Shown: one piece after another, positions 55,005 through 62,548 of the stretch
Layout of the letters: every line of letters starts with the position of its first letter
How positions within the stretch are numbered: position 1 is the first letter of the stretch
Assembly: GCA_003649445.1 (NCBI GenBank)
Contig: QMRV01000003.1
Coordinates: 1-64,000, forward strand
Origin: Thermoprotei archaeon
GTDB lineage: Archaea; Thermoproteota; Thermoprotei; Thermofilales; B15-G2
Direction of reading: 5' to 3'
DNA length: 64,000 nt
Notes under the pieces: model-generated
The model's database searches: none
The model's input: only the letters and a program-made list of their open reading frames with translations
Told to the model about the DNA's origin: nothing
Translations under genes and position numbers: made by a program

Positions 55005-55604
55005 ATGTCTTCTCTTCCAACACCTCAGTATATTAGATCCTTGAGGAAAAAAGCCGGCCTAACTCAAAAAGAAGTAGCCAGACGTGCTGGTGTAAGTCAA
55101 TCTCTTATAGCGCGAATAGAGGCAGGAACTGTAGACCCTCGTCTTTCGACACTAAGGAAAATTTTAGCTGTTCTTGAAGAGGCACTAGAAAAACTGCCAA
55201 AAGCTAGAGATGTAATGAAATCTCCCGTAATAACAGTAAACGAAGACGATCCCGTGAAAAAAGCTGCAAAAATCATGTGGGATAATGGAATTTCTCAAAT
55301 ACCAGTACTGGACAAACACGGGCGAGTTATCGGAACAATATTTGAAGACAATATAATAAATTCGCTATTATCAAACAAAGAATCCACTCTATTTAAACCA
55401 GTTAAAGAGATAATGGGGCCTGTTCTTCCTATTGTGCCTCCCAGTGAAACAGTAGATAATGTTACACAATTACTCGCAAAAGGAGTCCCTGCAGTCCTAG
55501 TAATGGACGGAGACAAACTTTTAGGAATAATAACAAAAAGCGATATCATCGCATACCAGATAGAAGAACGGAAAATCAGTCAACAGAAATCTCAACAGTC
55601 TTAA
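55005..55604 (+). CDS. XRE-family helix-turn-helix with two CBS domains
   Basis: 199 residues. An XRE helix-turn-helix (5-60; LRKKAGLTQKEVARRAGVSQSLIARIEAG) is fused to a CBS pair (about 70-190; ARDVMKSPVITVNEDDPVKKAAKIM, then VKEIMGPVLPIVPPSETV). CBS pairs bind adenine nucleotides, so it may sense energy charge. A TATA box (AATTTTATAAATT) lies upstream. Its 3' end overlaps the convergent gene by 29 bases. Confidence 0.9.
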   Translation: MSSLPTPQYIRSLRKKAGLTQKEVARRAGVSQSLIARIEAGTVDPRLSTLRKILAVLEEALEKLPKARDVMKSPVITVNEDDPVKKAAKIMWDNGISQIPVLDKHGRVIGTIFEDNIINSLLSNKESTLFKPVKEIMGPVLPIVPPSETVDNVTQLLAKGVPAVLVMDGDKLLGIITKSDIIAYQIEERKISQQKSQQS

Positions 55605-55995
55605 CTCTATACCTCATATCAAATTTTCCTCCAGCTCTATCAAGAAGCCCCGCCTTATAAAATCGAAGTAAATAAGTAGCTATAGTATTCAACGAAACAT
55701 CCACTCCAGCCTTACGCAAAACCTCCTGCAAATCACGTGAAGAAAACCATATACCGCTACCAAAGTTCTCTAAAATCGCATCCCATATAACTTCCTTAAG
55801 CCGACCCCTACTTCCCCCTTTACACCTCAAAAATCCTTCATTTATACAGCTCTCAGACTCCTGGCCTCCAGAAGACATTATCTTAAGAAGCTCGAGAACC
55901 TGAAGTACCCTCCTCTCAGAAATCTCTCTACCCTCAAGCGTAATAACGATCTTCTCCCCTGAAGGCAGCGTATCTTCTATTTTTATCTTAGGCAT
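55576..55995 (-). CDS. Winged-helix protein of unknown role
   Basis: 139 residues from ATG 55995, which is 27 bases after a TATA box (GTTATATATTTT, minus strand 56020-56031); TTG 56019 overlaps it. A beta hairpin (KIVITLEGREISERRV) is followed by a C-terminal winged helix (WFSSRDLQEVLRKAGVDVSLNTIATYLLRFYKAGLLDR). It faces the CBS regulator and overlaps it by 29 bases. Confidence 0.7.
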   Translation of the reverse strand: MPKIKIEDTLPSGEKIVITLEGREISERRVLQVLELLKIMSSGGQESESCINEGFLRCKGGSRGRLKEVIWDAILENFGSGIWFSSRDLQEVLRKAGVDVSLNTIATYLLRFYKAGLLDRAGGKFDMRYRVKTVEISVD

Positions 55996-56184
55996 TTCCA
56001 CTTCTACACCCTTCTTCAAAATATATAACGGTAGCGCTTAGAGTTGAGAAATAACATAATTTGAAGAAATGGATTAAAATTGTAGAAACAGCTTATTCAA
56101 GAAAAATTCATTTGATATTTATAAAAAGAGAAAAAACTACAACGATATATTCACTTTTCATAAAATCTTTGCTTAAAACAATTC

Positions 56185-56204
56185 TCCAGTGGAAACAAAG
56201 GGGT
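56185..56204 (+). repeat. Dispersed repeat, copy 1
   Basis: TCCAGTGGAAACAAAGGGGT recurs at 56729-56748 with one change, and 56561-56583 holds the reverse complement (19 of 23 positions over the longer span starting at 56182). Copies 1 and 3 are inverted around the small gene at 56294-56491. No CRISPR spacing and no target duplication are seen. Confidence 0.65.
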
Positions 56205-56293
56205 CTACAAGAATTCTACAGTAGTAACATCTACATCATTTTACGGTAGATAAAGACATCAACAGTAGAAAATACAGTGTCTACAAGTAGAAT

Positions 56294-56491
56294 TTAGCGA
56301 AGAAGAAGCTCGTTACGACCTTTGTTGGCCTCAACCATTATTCTAAGAAATAGCTCACAGAGATCCCTGTCCTTACCGAACGTCTTCCTAAATCCAACAA
56401 AAGCTAGCGCAAAGATCACTTGAAAACGCTTTACGCTCGGATCTACTTGGTATAATAGCGTTTTCTCCAGCTCGAGAATATCTCTGCTCAT
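56294..56491 (-). CDS. Small protein of unknown function between inverted repeats
   Basis: 65 residues from ATG 56491 (GGTGA eight bases upstream; a TATA-like ATATTTAAGTACAAG near 56514-56522). The sequence is helical and charged (ILELEKTLLYQVDPSVKRFQVIF, then RIMVEANKGRNELLLR). No family is recognised. Inverted repeats lie at 56182-56204 and 56561-56583 on either side. Confidence 0.5.
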   Translation of the reverse strand: MSRDILELEKTLLYQVDPSVKRFQVIFALAFVGFRKTFGKDRDLCELFLRIMVEANKGRNELLLR

Positions 56492-56560
56492 ATTCTTTTT
56501 CACCAAAAACTTGTACTTAAATATTAGACTCTAGGCTTTTTTCTCCACAAGAACCCTAGT

Positions 56561-56583
56561 CCCCCTTCGCTTCTACTGGAGAA
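56561..56583 (-). repeat. Dispersed repeat, copy 3 (inverted)
   Basis: On the minus strand this reads TTCTCCAGTAGAAGCGAAGG plus GGG, matching copy 1 at 19 of 23 positions. With copy 1 it forms an inverted pair spanning about 400 bases. Confidence 0.5.
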
Positions 56584-56728
56584 AAAGCTAATTCAAAAAT
56601 TTTGGAGAAACAAAATAGACCGCTATATCAAAAACTTTTGTATGAAAATTTTTATATTTTGTTTTTTCTTTTAAATGGGAGAATATAATTATTTTATAAT
56701 AAATAAATGTAATTAAAAAAAATATTTT

Positions 56729-56748
56729 TCCAGTGGAAATAAAGGGGT
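56729..56748 (+). repeat. Dispersed repeat, copy 2
   Basis: TCCAGTGGAAATAAAGGGGT, identical to copy 1 except one base (T for C). It lies 55 bases before the first of the two tandem C/D sRNAs, in an AT-rich tract. Confidence 0.65.
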
Positions 56749-56802
56749 GTGTGGGACAGAGGAATAGATTTATTTTAATAGAAGTCCAGAAATGAATAGG
56801 CG

Positions 56803-56850
56803 ATGATAGGGAACACGGGTTCTGATTCGTGATGAAAGAGGCCATGTTGA
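56803..56850 (+). ncRNA. C/D box guide sRNA, first of a tandem pair
   Basis: Box C ATGATAG (56803-56809), 12-base guide GGAACACGGGTT, D' CTGA (56822-56825), 3-base spacer, perfect C' GTGATGA (56829-56835), 11-base guide AAGAGGCCATG, box D TTGA (56847-56850; one change from CTGA). A TATA-like TTTATTTTAA (about 56770-56779) lies at the right distance for a start near 56798. The predicted methylated target bases are the C of AACCC (D') and the G of CAUGG (D). Targets not placed. Confidence 0.72.
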
Positions 56851-56901
56851 GCTCAGAGGCTAAAGATATTAATGGGGGATAGGAAAGTGAATTGTATTGT
56901 C

Positions 56902-56951
56902 GTGATGAAGATGGGGAAGAGATGAGCTGTGATTGAACCATCTCACGCTGA
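56902..56951 (+). ncRNA. C/D box guide sRNA, second of a tandem pair
   Basis: Box C GTGATGA (56902-56908), 13-base guide AGATGGGGAAGAG, D' ATGA (56922-56925, weak), 3-base spacer, C' GTGATTG (56929-56935), 12-base guide AACCATCTCACG, box D CTGA (56948-56951). The D guide could pair, with two internal mismatches, to a CGUGAGACAGUU-like stretch that I recall from conserved 23S rRNA; this needs a real alignment. Confidence 0.7.
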
Positions 56952-57024
56952 CTATTCGGGTGATAATCTTAAATACGATGACAATAATTAGGATACAGCT
57001 AAGCTGCTGAAATGAGGTGACTAT

Positions 57025-57441
57025 GTGAGACGAGGAATTAGAGTCAAGGGCGTTGCTGTATTTGAGGTAGATAAAGATCACAGTGTAGTACTGTTAGAAC
57101 TGCAGTCAATTGGTTTAAATACTGTTGTTAGAAGAAAAAGCAATTTAATTAGAGTTGCATTGAACGCTGTTGCTGAAATAGAGAGGTATATTAAAAGTAG
57201 GTCGGATGACATAGGTAGGAGAAAAGAGTATATTATGGTTGTTGGGCGTAAGAGGAGACAGTATTTGGTTTGTATAATGTATATGAGTCTTAAAGCTCCG
57301 TGGAGAGTAAAATATGTGACTCTTGTGTCGTATGTGCCAGGTATTCTTAAGAGAATGTCTATTAGGCTAGAAAATATGGGATGGAGCCGTATTCTTCTCT
57401 TCGAATATGCGAAGCGTTTTCTTACGCGGAAATACTATTAG
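57025..57441 (+). CDS. Unknown 138-residue protein
   Basis: GTG 57025 has a GAGGTGA site. It reads as a basic alpha/beta protein with IRVKGVAVFEVDKDHSVVLLELQ, a helix NLIRVALNAVAEIERYI and a KYVTLVSYVPGILKRM segment. No family recognised. It overlaps the convergent next gene by 20 bases. Confidence 0.6.
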   Translation: MRRGIRVKGVAVFEVDKDHSVVLLELQSIGLNTVVRRKSNLIRVALNAVAEIERYIKSRSDDIGRRKEYIMVVGRKRRQYLVCIMYMSLKAPWRVKYVTLVSYVPGILKRMSIRLENMGWSRILLFEYAKRFLTRKYY

Positions 57442-58075
57442 TTTTCTTAGATACCTCCCGTAGATGTTTTCCTATAATTTCCATTATTTCAAATATCCCT
57501 CTGACATTTTTAGTGAATTTAGGTCCTCTTATTAGCATGTGTGTTAGTGTTATGTACCAAGTTACTTCTGTCGGATTTTCATAGAATTTTGCTTCTGCTC
57601 TTAGTAGATACTCCTTTGAGGTCACAAAGGGGAGTAGTTCTTCGTGAACGGATTTAAGAAGTATTGTGAGTTCTGAAGGTTTGATATCCATTATAAGTTT
57701 TTTGAGTTCAGGGTCATTGTTCAGTCTAGTAATTAGGTTATCGCTTATAACCATGGAGGGGACCATTTCCTTTAGAGTGTTGAGTTCTTCGCGTGAATTG
57801 AAGAACGCGTTACGCCTAAAGAGTCCACTATACTTTAAGTAGCATTCGAGACCTTTGAGAGATCTATACAGATTTGCATCTTCTTCGCTTTTTACTGAGG
57901 GAACTATGCGCACTACACCTAAGAAGGACTGCTTTACGTCGAATGAAAATGATATTGGCTGTGATCTTATAAATACCTCGTCGAGGGGTGAGTCTTTGAG
58001 TTTCACGTATGCAAGGCCTCCTTTGACCTTTTTTTCAGCTATTTTTTCTTCGATTGCTCTTAAAATTAAATTCAT
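57422..58075 (-). CDS. Unknown 217-residue protein
   Basis: From ATG 58075 (preceded by GGGGTAGAC). Two regions: a beta-rich N-terminal half (GGLAYVKLKDSPLDEVFIRS, FLGVVRIVPSV) and a helical C-terminal half. I recognise no family. It diverges from the 488-residue protein to its right by 81 bases. Confidence 0.6.
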   Translation of the reverse strand: MNLILRAIEEKIAEKKVKGGLAYVKLKDSPLDEVFIRSQPISFSFDVKQSFLGVVRIVPSVKSEEDANLYRSLKGLECYLKYSGLFRRNAFFNSREELNTLKEMVPSMVISDNLITRLNNDPELKKLIMDIKPSELTILLKSVHEELLPFVTSKEYLLRAEAKFYENPTEVTWYITLTHMLIRGPKFTKNVRGIFEIMEIIGKHLREVSKKTNSISA

Positions 58076-58156
58076 GTCTACCCCTATAATCACGTAAAGA
58101 TAATTGAGTATAACGAAATATATTTTTTCCAAAGCAGAGTCAAGTAAACCGGCACT

Positions 58157-59623
58157 ATGATTAGTCGCTCCGAAAATGTGTTGACTAAAGGTAAGCTAGT
58201 TCTGGAAATTGAAAAAGATGGATTTATTATAAAAAATATTGATTTGAAAGTTTATCCAATATACTTTTTTAGTGGACGAATATTTATTGAAAATATTATT
58301 AGAAAAACATACTGTCTAAAGGCTGTGTGTCGTGCAGAAATGGATGAAACAATAGCCCATATTGTATTAAGGTTATTTAATAATTGTGTAAACTTACAGT
58401 TTTATTACTATTCCGTAGATGAAGTATATGTAGTTGAGAATTTTCTCCCGCTTTTCGTTATAAACATACCACTTGAAGATATAGAAATAATAATTCAGGG
58501 TAAAAAGCAGCCTCAGAATCTTTATGAATATAAATACTGTACTAGAAGCTTTAGCTTAAGAAACAAGGAAAATGAAGTAACTTTCTACTTAAGTAATTTA
58601 GTAAATGGTTTAAAGGAAGTAGACTATGATTTTTACAAAGTAAAGGTTTTTCCTGTAGAAACCATTATTCGAGGACTTAAATCTGAAAAAACTATTATAG
58701 AGTTTACAACACATAGTATAGATAAGTTGAGCAATGCATATTTTTCAGTAAGTATCTTTATAGGAGAGAATGTACTTGATTTTTCTCCATTAATGAGATA
58801 CATTAGAATTGATGATGGAAAAATATATAAAATTATTGAGAATAGCGAGAAATATTTCTTGAAAAGAATAAATGAATATGATTTAGTTAATTTTGTCCGT
58901 GAAGCTGTATATAGTTACATGTATTCTTGTGGAAGTGGGTTTCTCCCCGACTATATCAAAGACGTTATTTTTTCTTCAAGTAGAAAAATTAATTTTAGAC
59001 AAGGAAAGTCTATTGATGAAATTTTTGCACTTATAGGATTAGATCTGTTAAATAAAAAAACTATTCGTGATGAGGGAAGAGAGGTTTATCGGAGGCTGTT
59101 AACTAAATTATCTGAGAACAAAAAGTGCCGTAAAATAGATTCTCTGTATGCAAAAATACTTGCTGATTATCTAGAAGGGCAGGAAGCAGCATGTGACTTG
59201 GGTAATATTGATGAGTATTTATCTTGCTTTGATATTTTTTCGCTATTGAGGATAATTAAAATGACGGGTCAGATAGATTCTGATAAGGCGGCGAGAATAT
59301 TTTACGAATATCTACGTAGCGATGTAGTGAGGGCGGAGGCAGCGGGCCTTGAGGAAATTACTTTGCTCTGCGGGTATCCTCTGCTCCTTTTCTCTGAGGA
59401 AGCTTTGCCGATTTTTACTGGAGTGAGAGAAAGTAAAATTCAATTTAAAATATGGGCTGCTAGAGGAAGCCCTAGACTTTACTTGAGAAGTGTGGTTCCC
59501 TTAAATATTAGTATCGAAAGTAGAGGAAGAAAAATGGATTTAGAGGGTAAGAACTTATCTGTAGTTCTTGATATGAATAAAAATGATTTTAAGAATATTT
59601 TATTAAGTATTAGAAGAGATTAA
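58157..59623 (+). CDS. Unknown 488-residue protein
   Basis: Not recognised. The N-terminal 240 residues are beta-rich (repeated strands such as GKLVLEIEKDGFIIKN, VEDIEIIIQG), the rest mainly helical, ending in another beta segment (KNLSVVLDMNKNDF). No signal peptide, membrane helix or enzyme motif is seen. Its 3' end overlaps the convergent small membrane gene by 21 bases. Confidence 0.6.
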   Translation: MISRSENVLTKGKLVLEIEKDGFIIKNIDLKVYPIYFFSGRIFIENIIRKTYCLKAVCRAEMDETIAHIVLRLFNNCVNLQFYYYSVDEVYVVENFLPLFVINIPLEDIEIIIQGKKQPQNLYEYKYCTRSFSLRNKENEVTFYLSNLVNGLKEVDYDFYKVKVFPVETIIRGLKSEKTIIEFTTHSIDKLSNAYFSVSIFIGENVLDFSPLMRYIRIDDGKIYKIIENSEKYFLKRINEYDLVNFVREAVYSYMYSCGSGFLPDYIKDVIFSSSRKINFRQGKSIDEIFALIGLDLLNKKTIRDEGREVYRRLLTKLSENKKCRKIDSLYAKILADYLEGQEAACDLGNIDEYLSCFDIFSLLRIIKMTGQIDSDKAARIFYEYLRSDVVRAEAAGLEEITLLCGYPLLLFSEEALPIFTGVRESKIQFKIWAARGSPRLYLRSVVPLNISIESRGRKMDLEGKNLSVVLDMNKNDFKNILLSIRRD

Positions 59624-59746
59624 AAGTTTTACGATTATTCTTTCTCTCCACTTCTTGTATTCGTACAGTATGATATATATTAGAACTACCAGGGCTATTA
59701 CCAGGACAATTAGGCCTATGAATTCTAAGAGTGATAGTGCTAGCAT
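59603..59746 (-). CDS. Small single-helix membrane protein (47 residues)
   Basis: The frame reads MLALSLLEFIGLIVLVIALV, then a hydrophobic VLIYIILYEYKKWRERI and a short tail: one membrane helix (about 5-28) followed by a basic stretch, i.e. N-out/C-in. A TATA-like CCTTTTATCTGC (minus strand, 59767-59778) lies about 27 bases before the ATG, which is leaderless. It follows the COG2521 methyltransferase gene on the same strand. It is a candidate for a small regulatory membrane peptide. Confidence 0.6.
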   Translation of the reverse strand: MLALSLLEFIGLIVLVIALVVLIYIILYEYKKWRERIIVKLLISSNT

Positions 59747-59785
59747 ATCTTGTTTTCTCGGATAGCAGATAAAAGGATAGCTATG

Positions 59786-60646
59786 CTATTTTGAGGCTAT
59801 TATCCCAGTAATTTCGCTAATGTATGCTGCTCTTCTAAATCCTGCAGCTCTTAACCTGTTGAGAATACCTTTGATTATTTTATAGCCTATTTTTTCAAAA
59901 GGCTGGCCAGTGTAGTGGAATAGTTTTCCTTTAGGTTTTAGAAGCGTGTATAGTTTTTTGTAGAATTCAAGGCTATATAGTTCTCCTGCGAGGCTGATTC
60001 TTGGAGGGTCATGTACTATGTAGTTGAAGGAGAAGGGCCTTAAGTATTCGACTACTTCAGAGGCGTCTCCCAGGAGAATTGTTATTCTATGGTCTGATAG
60101 TTTCCAGGACCACGGATTTAGTTCAGCTAGCTTCAATATGTTCTCGTCTTTTTCAATTGAAATTACTTCTTTAGCGCCTCGCATTAGTGAGTGAATAGCG
60201 GTATAGCCTAGTCCTGTACATATGTCTAGAACTACTGCTCCTGGCCTAATTTTGAGAAATTTTATTTTCAAGTACGAGTCTTTCCAAGGAGTAGTATCCT
60301 TTACTCGATGCATGTGTATGCCATCTATCTCTACTGTAGGAGCAGTCTGTGGTGAAATAGCACGTAACTTATAGAAATGTTGCCCTGAAAAAAACGCTAG
60401 CTTAATTAGCTCTCCTGAAGGGGAAACTGCGTAAACACAACTTTTGTCTATTCTAATGGATTTTAAATAATTTAAATCTATTTTATATTTGCCTAAAGTT
60501 GCTGTACTGTTTGAGTATTCTACTTTACATGAATTGAGACCTAAATTACATGAAATCTTTTCAGGTCTATTGTAGATAATTGATATTAGCGTTTCGCCAT
60601 CTAAAATTAGGTTATTGGTTTGCGGTCTAAAAATATACGTTAACAT
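59786..60646 (-). CDS. COG2521-type archaeal methyltransferase
   Basis: 286 residues. A N-terminal beta region precedes a class I SAM domain: VEIDGIHMHRVKDTTPWKDSYLKIKFLKIRPG, motif I LDICTGLGYTAIHSLMRGA, IVHDPPRISLAGELYSLEFYKKLY and the LFHYTGQPFE motif. The family target is unknown. It ends 5 bases before the KaiC-like gene upstream, which it follows on the same strand. Confidence 0.85.
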   Translation of the reverse strand: MLTYIFRPQTNNLILDGETLISIIYNRPEKISCNLGLNSCKVEYSNSTATLGKYKIDLNYLKSIRIDKSCVYAVSPSGELIKLAFFSGQHFYKLRAISPQTAPTVEIDGIHMHRVKDTTPWKDSYLKIKFLKIRPGAVVLDICTGLGYTAIHSLMRGAKEVISIEKDENILKLAELNPWSWKLSDHRITILLGDASEVVEYLRPFSFNYIVHDPPRISLAGELYSLEFYKKLYTLLKPKGKLFHYTGQPFEKIGYKIIKGILNRLRAAGFRRAAYISEITGIIASK

Positions 60647-60651
60647 TTATT

Positions 60652-61413
60652 TTAAGTTAATTTTTCTTCTAGAAAACCGCGTCTAGTGAACTTAAGGACT
60701 CTATCTGGGTAAACTATTATTCCTTTATCCGTTATTTCGAATGGGTGGCGGCGCATACTGTGACTTGTGCCTCTCATTTTCCACACTATTAGGCTTCTCT
60801 TGAGTTCTCCTTCTATCTCGTCTAAATCTAGTCTTATAATACCGTCTGCAGCGTGCTCTACTCCAGGGCCTCCGAAACCTCTCTCAGTAACTGAGACCTG
60901 TGATACTAGTATTGATGTACATCCGAGGCCTGAGAGAACACGTTTTAATTGCATTACAACGCCTCTAGCTACGGCGGGCTTAGTAATGTAGAGTGTTGTA
61001 ACGGAGTCTATTACGACTCTTTTTGCTCCTAAGTCTTTTACAGCCTGTCTCAGAACATCTGTTAGAAGGGATACATCGTCAGGATCTCTCACAACATAGC
61101 GTTCTCTTTTTGCTGCTTCACCTATTCCTCCTGTGAAAGCATCAACTATAGCGAAGAGGCCCTCGTTTTCATATCTTCGAACATCCCATCCAAATTGACT
61201 CATGTTAATTCTTATTTGTACAGGATGCTCCTCTAACGCCACTAAAATTCCGGGCTCGCCGCTCATTAAACCATAATACAAGAACTGCTGGCCGAAGATA
61301 CTTTTACCTGTACCAGGTCCACCTGAAAGCAGCACTACATTTCTTTCAGGAAATCCTCCGTGCAGTATTTCATCTAGTCCTGGAATACCCGATTTAACTC
61401 TTCTAACGGGCAC
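60652..61413 (-). CDS. KaiC-like RecA-fold ATPase
   Basis: 253 residues, one KaiC domain: [38 protein letters not shown] (Walker A GGPGTGKS), [27 protein letters not shown] (Walker B), and [14 protein letters not shown]. Such single-domain proteins are archaeal signalling ATPases of unknown targets. The GTG start at 61413 is used. It forms a unit with the COG2521 methyltransferase. Confidence 0.87.
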   Translation of the reverse strand: MPVRRVKSGIPGLDEILHGGFPERNVVLLSGGPGTGKSIFGQQFLYYGLMSGEPGILVALEEHPVQIRINMSQFGWDVRRYENEGLFAIVDAFTGGIGEAAKRERYVVRDPDDVSLLTDVLRQAVKDLGAKRVVIDSVTTLYITKPAVARGVVMQLKRVLSGLGCTSILVSQVSVTERGFGGPGVEHAADGIIRLDLDEIEGELKRSLIVWKMRGTSHSMRRHPFEITDKGIIVYPDRVLKFTRRGFLEEKLT

Positions 61414-61501
61414 AGTAGTAAGATTTACTAGGTTTATTTAAGCTTATCTTAATGTTAGACCAAATTTATTAGTTTCCGAGGAATTATTGCTTAGCGTGAC
61501 T

Positions 61502-62548
61502 ATGACATACGAAGAATTAGTGGCAAAAATATCTTGTGAAAGTATATTTGACAAGCAGGTCTTAGTGTCTAAAGACTGGCTCGGACACGATATTTTGGCC
61601 GGAGTAATCGAGGCAGGAGAAGATCGACCAAATATATTAATCACTGCTGGAGTCCATGGAGACGAGCCTGCCGGAGTACTAGCTGCTATAAAGGCTGCTG
61701 AGGCCCTACCTGTTTCAGCAAATCTCTACGTACTTTTCTGTAGAGACCCTGTAGGCTATAGTCCGCTTGAGCACGTCTTTTCCGAAATGTTTGAGGAGAA
61801 AATACAGATAGCCGATTACAACGACTTAAATACACTTTGTAAAAATTACGGAGAAATAATAGAGCTAGAAGAGCTGACAATAGGAATTTTTAGAAATATA
61901 TGCTTAGTCTACAAGCCGGGCTTTGAGAAGACCACCAGCATAATGATAGCGAAAAGCCTTAGTAACATATTAAATACCAGTGAAGATCTTCGAGAAAAAT
62001 TGGATAGAATGAGAGTTTTAGTTCCCTCCCTTAGCCGTAAATCAGAAAAACTTGAAATAGTTTCACGAGCGTTTTATGTAATGGATGGCAAGGTCATAGA
62101 TTATGACTGTTTAAGCAAGGAAATAGATTTACCTGAAAACATAGCTTTAAGAGATTTCATTGATAGTATAAAGCCTAGCCTTATTATTGACCTACATGAG
62201 GGAGAACATCAGGGGTTCTGTGTTATAGTGCCTGAGGGGGCATTAGAAGAGTGTAAAGATATAATAGATGCAGTACGCAAGCAAGTAGAGGCCCACGGTA
62301 TGGGGTGTACGCCGCCTGAAGGTCTAAAGAACTGTGAGGTAGACTACGACCTAGAAATAGAACGAGTACTTGGACCGGGGACGGGAATAGCGAGGCTCGA
62401 CGAGAGGCTAGTAGGCTACGCCAACAGGCACGGTATATCTCTTTTCTTCTCGAGCGAAAGAAAGAGAGACTTTAAGGAGAGAGTCGAGACACATATAATA
62501 GCAGTTCACTCTGCTGTACATATGTACGCGACTCTCTACGGACTGTAG
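61502..62548 (+). CDS. M14-family zinc carboxypeptidase/deacylase (succinylglutamate desuccinylase-aspartoacylase type)
   Basis: 348 residues from ATG 61502. Zinc ligands H52 and E55 (AGVHGDEPAG) and the later His in DLHEG are visible; R-x motifs are not clear. A long insert (about 75-215) separates them. Family members remove succinyl or N-acetyl groups, or trim peptides; substrate unknown. GTG 61496 and TTG 61487 are alternative starts. Its 3' end overlaps the convergent edge gene by 13 bases. Confidence 0.8.
   Translation: MTYEELVAKISCESIFDKQVLVSKDWLGHDILAGVIEAGEDRPNILITAGVHGDEPAGVLAAIKAAEALPVSANLYVLFCRDPVGYSPLEHVFSEMFEEKIQIADYNDLNTLCKNYGEIIELEELTIGIFRNICLVYKPGFEKTTSIMIAKSLSNILNTSEDLREKLDRMRVLVPSLSRKSEKLEIVSRAFYVMDGKVIDYDCLSKEIDLPENIALRDFIDSIKPSLIIDLHEGEHQGFCVIVPEGALEECKDIIDAVRKQVEAHGMGCTPPEGLKNCEVDYDLEIERVLGPGTGIARLDERLVGYANRHGISLFFSSERKRDFKERVETHIIAVHSAVHMYATLYGL

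Noticed and set aside
56061..56249. 62-codon open frame with many Lys and Ile
   Set aside because: Compositionally biased, crosses a repeat copy, no ribosome site; not convincing.
56185..56748. CRISPR array
   Set aside because: Only three copies, irregular spacing (hundreds of bases), one inverted, no cas gene nearby.
56960..57012. Possible third tandem C/D sRNA
   Set aside because: Box C GTGATAA is weak, C' is not recognisable and the second guide would be about 15 bases; not counted.
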